From assembly GCF_964355755.1 (NCBI RefSeq), contig NC_092672.1, forward strand, positions 13,390,501 to 13,454,500: a DNA stretch of 64,000 bases, given 5' to 3'. Position numbers and translations under genes: made by a program. Below, one piece after another: positions 54,965 to 64,000 of the stretch. The notes beneath the pieces are model-generated. The model saw only the letters and a list, made by a program, of their open reading frames with translations, had not been told where the DNA came from and did not search any database. This DNA is from Antedon mediterranea (Eukaryota; Echinodermata; Crinoidea; Comatulida; Antedonidae). The first letter of the stretch is position 1; each line of letters opens with the position of its first letter.

Positions 54965-57790
54965 CAATTAATTACCGTCAATTAGTTACCATAATATTTT
55001 GTCATAATATCATCATATTTTTTAAATTAAATCAATTATTTTGAAAGAAAACATATCTAATGAATTGTTAACACTAAGATTCAATGTGGTACCATAAAAC
55101 CATTGGTTAAACTTTTCAGACTTTCAGATTTTTTACAAATTTATAATATTGTCTTATATGAAATTGGTAAAATTTAATATAATTTTAGACGTGTTTCAGT
55201 TCATTTACTATATATTGTTGTATGTTATAGTATTTATATACTTTTGTTTTGATATATTTTTAAAGTTATCTTTAAAATATGTATTTAGACATTAAAAAAA
55301 TTCCTAAATCAGTTACACTAGGTATCCCAATGAAGCGGATTTTCGTTACCGCGATTTTAACACGTTCGTGAAATTTCAAAAAGTGACGTGTCTTTGAAGT
55401 TAAAAATATACTATTTCTTATATACACATGTGAATAAAAATTATATGTCTGGAAAGATCTTGTTTAAGGGATTATTTTCATATATTTTTAATCTATGTTT
55501 ATTAAATATTTTAATAGAAAACGCGAGTTAAAAATGAGGTACAAAAGCCGGCGAGCCGAAATCCGCGCGCTAAAAATAACTTTGGAAAACACCTACCCAT
55601 TTTAAAAACACGATCGCACGAGGTCCATAATAGGTGGTGGAGTAATTTTTGTTGCATGTTATCAGGCTTTAAATACTCTTTATTTTGATATGTAAATCGG
55701 TTATTATTATTATGTACATCCGCCTCAAATGTCAATTTTAACGATAAAAATTGAATTTTTTAGTCTTTCTCATTATCAAAATTTGGCTAATTTAGTATTG
55801 AATTGAAGCTAATTTATATTTCTGTTTGATAAACCACATCGTTTTATTTGACTTTGCGTGGACCTCGTGCGAAGAGACCAACAAGACCAACCACTGAAAA
55901 AAATAATCCCTACCAAAAATATCAGTGTTTACCATTTTCCTTACGGGGGGGATTCAGTTCTCCGCTTATTACTAAATTACCGTCGCCCAGACAATGTGCA
56001 TGGTATGCATGTATTAGCGCGTTAATTAATGATTGGATAACCCCTGCAGTGGACTGTTCCATTTTCTGAACTAGTCTTCGCCGCACACGAGGCATGTCGA
56101 AAAATGTCGCCTCTCATGGAATATTTGCTTCGAAACGTCAATTTTACCGATTTATTAAATTATTTAATAAGTGGAATATTTATAAATCTACTATATAAAG
56201 CAAGTACGTTAGGAAGAAATGTACCGAAGAAATTTAAGAAGCTTTGATTTTGCTATGCAGCGGCCGTAAGCCATTCTATGTAGGCGGCCGAAACGCGCTT
56301 TGTCCTGTGTTGCCGTTGTATGTCTACGCTGTTTCTAGGCCTAAATTTTATTCCGTATATTTCAATTCAAAGTGCAACTTTCGGTTAGAATAATCGAAAG
56401 GGAAATAAAATTAAACATGTTACAATTATACCATTGAGGTAATTACTTTGTTAAATAAAAAATTTCTTCCCGATATTTCTTAGTCTTAGGCAGAATTTAG
56501 CGTCAGGCTTTTATTTAGGCCTAGACCTTAGGGGCCTATATAACTTAACTTGTAGTAGGCGCGGCCGAGTCTACGTTCGGCCCGGCGCTCCAAATGGAAT
56601 CGAACACATAATAAGCACAGGCTTAATTCTTATTTTTGGCGGTTCGAAAATCAATTAAAATAATATATGATTATAAATATAACTTTAAATACTAGAATTA
56701 AAAAAAAAATGTATACTTACGAAAAATAATATTTAATGAAAAGAAACAATACCCACACAGTTTTTTAACGCAATATTTTTTTTTTTCACATTTTAACATT
56801 TTTTAACAATACTTTATGTTGTATTTCAGAATTACCTACCTGTCAATATAAATAACCTTACTAAAATACATATTACATTTTATGCAATGCAAAAAAAAAG
56901 AAGTTAATTCACACATTGGTTCAAAAGTTATGAATCATTTAAAGACAGGAACTTTTTGGGCATTTTTGAGACATTGGGAAAATCACGCGTAAAAAGCCCT
57001 CGGACGAATTTTGGAGGGCGATATCTAAAAAAAAAAATGTCGAGGACACCCAAAAAAAAAAATTCTTGAACAACTCTGTTGTATCTATGGGTTTGGAAAA
57101 AATAAGAACTTTAAAATTATTAGTATAAAAGTTATAACCCTTCAAAAATGGGTTCAAATATAATTAGAAAAAGTGCCATTTTTCAAGCAAAAAGCACTGT
57201 TTTTTGGGCACTTTAATGGACCATAACTTTTGAATGGATAATCCGATTTCAATCATTTAAATTGCAAAAGTTTATGTTCAGTAAGTTCCTTCTGATTAAC
57301 TGAAAGAAAAAGTACCATCATTAATTTGAATTTTTACATTGGGATACCTAGTTACACATTACTTTAACTTTTCCAGCCTCAATTAGTTACCATCAATTAG
57401 TTACCGGAATCATGTCTATAAATATCATCATATTTTTATGATAACTCAATTTTTTTTTAAATCAAAGGTATTGCATTCATTGTTATACCCTATGGATTCA
57501 AATCAATACCATATTAATAACATTAGGCCTCTAAATTCACAGAGTTTTTATAAAATGTACAATAGCTACAAATGCAATGTCGGATTTGCCTCAATTAGTT
57601 ACCGCACATATTAATATCATTTTTTTAATAATAGAAATTGTTAAAAAAGAAAAAAAGTCACTCTGTATACTTTATAATGCTATTTGTTATCACAATATTA
57701 TATTTGTTTGAGGATATTAATAAAAGTACTGATGGTACATGTGTTTGAAAATTCAAATTTGTGTCAGAATATCAATTAGTTACCGTGGAA
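54965..57790 (+). repeat. Degenerate tandem repeat with CAATTAGTTACC, interrupted by an insertion
   Basis: CAATTA(A/G)TTACC occurs at about 54,967, 54,980, 57,393, 57,405, 57,592 and 57,771, with ATATCATCATATTTTT following the first and second groups. Without the 2.0-kb insertion at 55,319 the spacing is near 190 bp or its multiples. Confidence 0.5.
55319..57350. mobile_element. 2.0-kb element with 14-bp inverted ends and 7-bp target duplication
   Basis: TAGGTATCCCAATG starts it at 55,319 and CATTGGGATACCTA ends it at 57,350. GTTACAC flanks both sides (55,312-55,318 and 57,351-57,357). From the left end to about 56,455 it is collinear with the inner part of copies A and B (8,490-9,600 and 21,980-23,090), including GCGGCCGTAAGCCATTCTAT and CGAAACGTCAATTTTACCGA; after that it is unique, and a short open frame around 55,848-56,069 is shared with them but lacks a recognised domain. 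The superfamily is not assigned. Confidence 0.8.
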
Positions 57791-57899
57791 TTGATAAACT
57801 ACATTGTTGATTGTGTCGACATGTAAAGCATCATATGAATCCCTGAGTTAAACGAAGCCCCACGAGAGTACGATAGGCCCTGATTTATGCTGTATTTGC

Positions 57900-58095
57900 C
57901 TTATTCAGCTTTAAGAACAATATCCAACGGAGAGGAAATAAAATGGGGACTCAAATGGGCCAGCCACTCTACTGAGTTGTAAACCATTAGAAATAAATTC
58001 TTTTATCTGGAAAGGGTGCTCGAGGGCACTTGGATGGTTGCGTTTGATGCCCGGTACCAGGGGCTTTAAATAGAGGAGACTGAAGGCAAACATTG
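57900..58095 (-). pseudogene. Reverse-transcriptase fragment (possibly DIRS-like)
   Basis: On the minus strand KRNHPSALEHPFQIKEFISN then GLQLSRVAGPFESPF, followed after a one-base shift by SSPLDIVLKAE. This matches the N-terminal fingers of RTs in which xGRIAGPF..SPLGxVPKK is conserved, a type that I associate with DIRS-like/tyrosine-recombinase retroelements. It is about 65 residues long with nothing else of the element recognised nearby. Confidence 0.5.
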
Positions 58096-58109
58096 GGCCC
58101 AAATTGGAC

Positions 58110-58960
58110 GCAAATACATAGACCGCTCACACCATCATTTGTACTTAAATTGAAAATTAAAATACTGGCCTTATCATTTTCTCTGCGTGTAGAATAGCCT
58201 GTCGAACGCTATGTGCATACCAATACATTCCTGACGATTGACCATTTGAAGACTGTTAGGTGTATGTCATCAGAGTGAGTATGTCATTCCACAGACCTTT
58301 GTGACGGCAAAATGTTACACATGTATCATCGGCATAATTCACCTGAAGTTGACGATTTATGTCTAAACAGTCTTTAAAGTTAAGGCTTACCTAGCTAGAG
58401 TGTTGCTTTAACAGCTGGCTACCAAAATGTGTTTACATTCCAGCCCAACTTTAAGGAAGTCGATTAAATTATCGAGTTTGTTCACAATGAAATAATTGGA
58501 TCGTGTCATCAATGTAATTCTCCCCTAGATGAATATAAACGATATCATTATGTGTAGACAAAGACCATCCCTTAAGCAGACAAGGGAAGTTTGATATCAA
58601 TGCACCCCCACTTAAATAAAAATTGATATTGTACAATTCGGGTGTAGCATTCCAATTGGGTCGTACAATCTCCTTTGATTACCTTGAACTGTTTGTAGCT
58701 ACCTTCACACCTTCTGCTGATCACCAAAATTATTTGAAATTGCCTTTTGTCAATTTTTCAGCTCCTGGTGTTTCTGGCAAATCTTTGTTATTTTGCCTTA
58801 ACTTTTGGCTATATGCCAAATGTCAAATTCATAGCGTATATTTGGGTGTTCTTGCATCGTTGTTGCAATCGTTGCATGCTCGTCAGTCACAAGCGTATGG
58901 ATTTTTTTTTATCATGAAAACAAAATTGGTGGTCGAAATAATACATTCTTCAACATTGAT
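58110..58960. other. Unassigned stretch with one plus-strand frame
   Basis: A plus-strand frame (about 58,623-59,009) contains FVNFSAPGVSGKSLLFCLNF and a hydrophobic middle, but no clear start or family. It reads into the minisatellite at its end, so it is probably not a gene. Confidence 0.25.
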
Positions 58961-58963
58961 TGC

Positions 58964-59055
58964 GAATGATGGAAGAATGCTGAAGGCTGTATTGCGAATG
59001 ATGGAATGATTGAAGGCTGTATTGCGAATGATTGATTAATGCTGAAGGTTGTTTA
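58964..59055 (+). repeat. Short tandem repeat, GAATGATGGAA...GAAGGCTGTATTGC
   Basis: Three imperfect copies of about 30 bp (TGCGAATGATGGAAGAATGC, then TGAAGGCTGTAT). Confidence 0.7.
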
Positions 59056-59104
59056 TGTAATCCAAGACAAGATAGATGTTGTCAAAAATGGACAGCAATA
59101 TAAT

Positions 59105-59450
59105 ATAGTAACTATGAATTGTCAGATTGGAGTGGGACTGTTCTCATTGTCGTTCGGGTAAACGGCGGGAGTGACTATGACTGGCCAGAGGTAGACCCAA
59201 AAAAAAGGCGGATGCATGAATTGGAAGAGTAAGGCAGTTAATGCCAGACGTCGTTCGGGTGCAATATGCTCGGGTAAACAATGGGAGTAACTATGACTGG
59301 CCAAAGGTAAACAAGAAAAAGGCAGAGCATAAATTGAAAGAGTGAGGCAGTTAATGCCGGACGAGTTTGTGAGACAGCTAACAGAAAAACTGTCTGTTGC
59401 TGGTAGAGCGGGACTGTTCTCAGTGTCGACAAATTAGATGGAGAAAGGAA
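59105..59450 (+). repeat. Partial tandem duplication, GAGTGACTATGACTGGCCA
   Basis: GGGAGTGACTATGACTGGCC (about 59,165) recurs as GGGAGTAACTATGACTGGCC (about 59,281), each followed by a Lys-rich-coding tract, a GAGTAAGGCAGTTAATGCC or GAGTGAGGCAGTTAATGCC block and GACGT/GACGA. GGGACTGTTCTCA(T/G)TGTCG brackets the pair (59,132 and 59,410). Confidence 0.7.
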
Positions 59451-60082
59451 AAAAGCCATAGTTCAGTGGCTGAAACAATCCCAGAAAACAAGTAGTAAAA
59501 TAGATATGAGCAAAAACGACGACAACGATATTGTATTGATGTTCTGTTTGTGGTTGTTGTATTTGAACCTGACAATAAGAAAAAATGATACCATGCCGCT
59601 AACTGATTCAAGTGTGGAAAAAAAAGTGTTGAAAGAAAATGGTGAACTCTGCCTGAGCAGGACGAAGCCAGAGGATGCCACATGTTTTAATTTAATTTGT
59701 TTATTTTATGCTATGCTCGAAGGGAAAAATTATGCTTACTATTGAATATAGTCCACCGTTATGCAGTAAATTGAACTGAGTTTGGGGACATCATCAATGA
59801 AAACCTAAAAGGGCTATCTAGTTACTATGCCCAAGGGGAAATTTATGTTTATGCTTTTGAATTTCAATTATGCAGTAAATAAAACTGAATTTGGGGACAT
59901 CATCAAAACTCAAAAGGGCTAGCTATGTAGTTTACTACACCAGAAGGAAGATGATGTTGAATTATTCATCGCCACAGTTTATGCAGAAATGAATCCGAGT
60001 TATGGTGGCTTCATCGAGGCCCCGTAGGTAGCATTTTTGAATGATGCTCTTTGCTGTGGAAAAAAACATACTCAAATAAAAA

Positions 60083-61561
60083 TTAAATATACATATCCCA
60101 CCCCTTGAAGCAGGGCACATTACACATTGGTACTTCGCATTGCTCACACACGAATTTGGTTTGGTGACGCTTTACTCCTCTCTTTGAACAAACAACGCAG
60201 TCTGGTTCTGCTGTTTTTCCAGATGGCGTCTTGTTTTGATTGATCCCTGGAAAATGCCGTTCGGTCAGCCGCTGGGGTCGATCTGTTGGACGCCTTCCTG
60301 GCCTGGTAGGACGTCGAACGTAGCCTTCAAGCAAAACATCAATAAGGTTGAGTCGCAGCTTTTCAGACCTAATATGCTTATTAGGTCTAAACCATCTGTA
60401 AATGATAAGAGCGTAAGTGAAACATACCTCCAACAAGTACATGAAGACTTTCTTCCACCACTTCAGGCTTTTGTGTGTGTGCAGGTAGGTCCATATCAGT
60501 CTGTCTGCCCTATCAACTCCACCCATGTAATGCGTATATAGTTCGATGGCACATGGCTTGCTGATCTCCCTTTGGTTTGGTCCATGGTCCTGTCTTGCCC
60601 GTTTCTGAAAAGTTCTAGAATTATGTATATTCGTTAGCAGCCTTACCTCTTTTTTGTCGTGCCATACCATGAAGAGGTTCTTTACATCTTGTTTAAAATT
60701 TGAATCTCCAACTGCAGGTTTTCCATTTTTGACGGCGTCTGGTAATCCTACTCTGGATTTGCGAATTGTCCCACAAGCACCACAACCTGAATCAGCTAAA
60801 TCTGAAAAGAGATCTGGAGAAGTGAAGTAATTATACATGTACACATGATGTCGCTTACCTGTGATTGGTTCACACAACTTGTTGACCGTTCTTCTTGTAG
60901 CACCAGCACCTCGGTTGTCCTTTCCAATATACAAGTTTTGGTTGTTGACGTATCCAGTGTTGGCATCCGTTAATGTCCATGCTGTCATCCCACGCTTGTG
61001 TGGCTTCAATGGATGGTACGAATTGAACCCTACTCTGCCTAGGAACGCAGTCAAACTGTCATCTACAGAAACATTTCTAGAGGGGTAAAAAGCAGATTGA
61101 AAATTAGCAATTATATGAGCCATAAAGGCACTTACCTTGAATCCTCTGTCGTATGCTGGATCATCACATGGTAGAGCGTCGTCATCATTACAAATGTGGA
61201 GACATCGTAACAGCAGCATGAACCGGTTCCTCGACATAATCTTCCTAAAACCTCTCTGATCTAAAAGCCAATGCTGAGACCAATGCATATCATAGCTACC
61301 ACGTTTATCAAAACCTAATTCTAAAATAATTGCAATAAAAGCACGTACCTCATGTATATCCGTATCAACCAAACCTTTCAATGTTAAGTGCTGCAACCTA
61401 CCTGGTGGAAGCTCAGCAATCAGCTTCTGGGCATACCTGTTGGTCTCCGTCACAATCATCCGAAGTAGAGATGGTCATCTAAAAGACTCAAGAAAATATC
61501 AGTAATTGATGAATCAGCATCATGCAACTTTTTTTTAAATCTTTTTATGCAACTTTGGTCC
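60083..61561 (-). pseudogene. piggyBac transposase with a mutated catalytic Asp
   Basis: The main frame, 61,459 to 60,083, gives 458 residues: ETNRYAQKLI start; first catalytic Asp in NVSVDDSLTAF (residue 133); YNYFTSPDLFSDL at 209-221, where the family has DNYFTS, so the second catalytic Asp is Tyr (codon TAT at 60,833-60,835); third Asp in YMGGVDRADRLI (316, 319); W-rich helix LKWWKKVFMYLLEVCF; C-terminal cysteine-rich zinc ribbon CVVCSKRG...CEQCEVPMC. An upstream frame (61,561 to about 61,454, MDQSCIKRFKKKLHDADSSI) probably belongs to the N-terminus but is one base out of frame, and the usual longer acidic N-terminus is missing. The transposase is predicted to be inactive. No TTAA-bounded ends were found. 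Confidence 0.9.
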
Positions 61562-61599
61562 ATCCTGCTCTGTTTACTTACCTAAAAAAAAATTACAAT

Positions 61600-62650
61600 A
61601 AATAGCAATAAAAGATTAACAAAAGCCTCCAAATAAAAAATATATAATTATATAGGCCTAGTTAGTAGTAATTTATAAAAAAAAGGAAAAAAATAATAGT
61701 TTTGTATTCAATTCAATTCAACGTAAACATTTATTTTCTTTCTTTCAATCAATAACAATAAAACAAGTGAATAAGGTATTGAAAAAGAAAGTACGAGTTT
61801 CAAATAATACATTTCATGAATATAATATATAACACAACAACAAAAGTAGTATTATTGATCTGGTCTTGTGCAATAACCCTGACATTGTATGTAGTAGGCC
61901 TGTTAAGTGACCCAATCCTTCAAATTGTGATAACATTCTGAAACTTTGCACAGTTATTCATTAGGGTGTCAAAAATATGAAATGGAAGGGTTGCACAAAA
62001 TTTGGTCAGGGGAAAGCCGCCATTTTGGATTTAAAAATGGCGGACCCAATTTGTTCACTTTTCAGGTATATCTCTGCTTGCCTGTTGCTCGTCAGCTCTT
62101 GCCGGTCTTCTTGGCGTGACCTCGCAAAAAGGGACGACATTCGCTTCCAGTTGGCGTCGGAGGTCTCCTTCATCTTCTTACTGAGAGCGTCTACGGTTTT
62201 GTCCCTTTTTTAATTTCCCGACAATCGCCTTTTTTGCCTAAGATAAAAAAATGTTTAAATTATGCAAATTTATGCAAATCAATCGTTTTTTTCATCGTTG
62301 GTTTATAAAACACAAGCAAGACAGATTTTAAAACAAGTATACAGTACCTGGTTTGGGACAGTTTCCTGTATCCGATGAATCACTTTAGGTGTGGTTCATC
62401 TACATCTCTTTTATCACCTTGTTCATCAGCATCTCTATCTATTTCTAGAAACGTAATCAAAATCATTATAATGTCACAGAATATTATCACGTAATTTATT
62501 ATTACTTGTTTTTTCTTGACAACCTTCGTCAGGAAATGCAAATCATGCAAGCCAAAGCAAAGAAATAAAAATATAAGTTTTGAGTTGTGCTTTAACAGTG
62601 GTAAAAGTGCATTTTTAAGTACATCCATGCCAATGAACCTGGTTTTACCG
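61600..62650. other. AT-rich stretch, possible minus-strand exon
   Basis: The minus strand at about 62,050-62,205 reads KTVDALSKKMKETSDANWKR then LTSNRQAEIYLKSEQIG without a stop, with coding-like composition but no recognised family or start. A short palindrome GCCGCCATTTTG..AAAATGGCGGAC lies at about 62,020-62,046. Confidence 0.3.
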
Positions 62651-63311
62651 TACTGACGCGGGTATAAGCCCATACTCAGGTATAAGCCCATACTCAGGTA
62701 TAAGCCCAGCCCCGACTTTTGACTAATTTTCATGAAAAATAAGGCACTCTGGTATAAGCCCACCCATTAATTTGAAGATCTACAGTCTGTGTCGTAATAC
62801 ATTATTTTGTATTTGGCGACGTCCATACACCGAATACACCTACCTTTGATCATAACCAAGCTAGGCTAATATACGCTAGGCCATATGAGGCCTAGCGGTC
62901 CTGTTTTGTTTACACTCCATATCACGGTAAAAGATCGCTTTTCACACGACGCTACATGTCGCCAAAACGGAAAACCGCTATTTGGTATCGGCTGCCATAA
63001 ACAAGCTTATTAAATTTCTTTGGTACATTTCTATTTAACGAACATTGTATACTTGCTTTTCTGCTTGATAAATTCTTGTTCAATTGATGTTTAAAATAAG
63101 ATATTCTACGATAAATTACACAAACTATAAGCTTAATTTTCCGACACTCTACACCTCGTGTATTTTAGAGGCAACGTCGTACAAGTGAGGGCGCTTGCTC
63201 GCATGGTGGAATACACAGTGTACATGTGCTGTTTTTGACGATCTGCATTTTCGGATCCTCGCTTGATGTGATTTCATGTTCAAGGGGGGTGGGCTTATAC
63301 CCGCGTCAGTA
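62651..63311. mobile_element. 660-bp fold-back element with GGTATAAGCCCA repeats
   Basis: TACTGACGCGGGTATAAGCC at the left pairs with GGCTTATACCCGCGTCAGTA at the right. The left end carries extra tandem copies of ACTCAGGTATAAGCCCAT (62,673-62,710) and another GGTATAAGCCCA near 62,751. No target duplication is clear and no transposase is seen. Confidence 0.75.
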
Positions 63312-64000
63312 GGGTACTTACAATAAATCATTCCACGTAAAGTTCCTGATGTGCTTTCATCATCTTGACCCTCTGATTCTATGATTAACAATAAGAAAAT
63401 ATTAAGATTGTTCTGTTCAAACTAATGGGCAAACTATTCCATAAAATTATTGTAAATGAAAAATTTAGCACCTACCATCAAGTATACTGTAGAAGAAAAT
63501 GCTGTAAAATTCTTCTTCGTGGAGGAAGAAGTACATAAGCATTTCTATCTGTAAGATATACAAAATACTGTACTATAAATTGTTGTATTTAAATCGGTTA
63601 TAAAGATTTTCATTGACAGTATAAAAAGCAGTTTTATATACCGACACATACTTGATGTTCATTAACAACAGGTCTTGTATTAATTGAAGCTCGAGATGTG
63701 AGAGGCGCAGAGTTGCAACCCGAACTTTTTAGATTTTAGCCTTGAAGTTCAGAAGGTGAAGGTAAACAAACAACTAACCCGAATCACGTCATGTTTGGTA
63801 CCTACAGTATCTATTCGAAAATATATTAGCTACCATAATTTTTAACAACCTTAGGAATTTTTTAAAGGAAATTGGTTTTATTAAGGTGTTAGGTTGCTGA
63901 ATTTTCTAAGAAGAATTTATGAATCCTTGTCTGTGATTGGCTATAGAGACAAATTACGCTCTCTGATTGGCTGACGCTTTTGTAGCATGGCTTCTATCGT
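63312..64000. other. Right edge, nothing assigned
   Basis: Short frames only; one minus-strand frame (about 63,149-63,391) spans the fold-back end and is not credible as a gene. Confidence 0.3.

Noticed and set aside
1-64000. CRISPR arrays, rRNA genes, bacterial operons
   Set aside because: No regularly spaced direct repeats with unique spacers, no rRNA core words and no prokaryotic gene organisation were seen; the tandem arrays found are satellites or duplicated genes.

Overview
The window is animal nuclear DNA: AT-rich, with short GT-AG introns and very dense in degenerate mobile elements. It shows no bacterial operons, CRISPR arrays, rRNA genes or intact tRNA genes. The repeat content (Ty3/gypsy, L2/CR1-type LINEs, piggyBac, many MITEs, frequent AGGCCTA and ACTGTACAGTA words) suggests an invertebrate, perhaps a marine deuterostome such as an echinoderm. 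That placement is an impression, not a demonstration.

One conserved host gene dominates: the single-subunit mitochondrial RNA polymerase POLRMT, minus strand, 6,996 to at least 26,879. I could place 28 coding exons, all phase-compatible (about 1,281 codons). They cover an N-terminal Lys-rich region, PPR repeats, and the T7-like polymerase domain with both catalytic Asp motifs, ending in STYFFS. The first exon, carrying the start codon and transit peptide, was not found. Its introns hold two copies of a 1.8 kb element in opposite orientation, TTAA-flanked MITEs and a duplicated intronic repeat.

Left of POLRMT lie an unidentified C-terminal coding fragment (1-150), a Helitron-like 3' end, a decayed Ty3/gypsy pol gene (0.84-2.6 kb) and a 575-bp tandem array (3.5-5.4 kb). 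Each unit of the array carries an ATG, a 75-bp GT-AG intron and a second exon. Two of the four units are intact and would encode a 103-residue basic protein that I do not recognise. This is the most novel coding signal here.

Right of POLRMT, 27.1-29.7 kb is a Mutator-like structure (about 250-bp inverted ends, 9-bp target duplication) that holds a tRNA-derived SINE, a MITE and a LINE tail. Several fold-back elements follow. At 33.4-42.7 kb, three minus-strand genes probably belong to one large multi-gene mobile element: a DDE-like protein with a CDNCSGQNKN box (DUF7869-like), a second large protein, and a zinc-ribbon protein. All are frameshifted, and a 177-bp satellite and a Helitron-like insertion interrupt the region.

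Further right are an internally deleted LINE (43.9-45.4 kb), a decayed transposon-like gene (47.4-50.0 kb), a Ty3/gypsy pol split cleanly by a 1.7 kb Harbinger-like insertion (50.3-54.5 kb), a 2.0 kb element with a 7-bp target duplication (55.3-57.35 kb), a reverse-transcriptase scrap, and a piggyBac transposase (60.1-61.5 kb) whose second catalytic Asp is a Tyr. A 660-bp fold-back element lies near the right edge.
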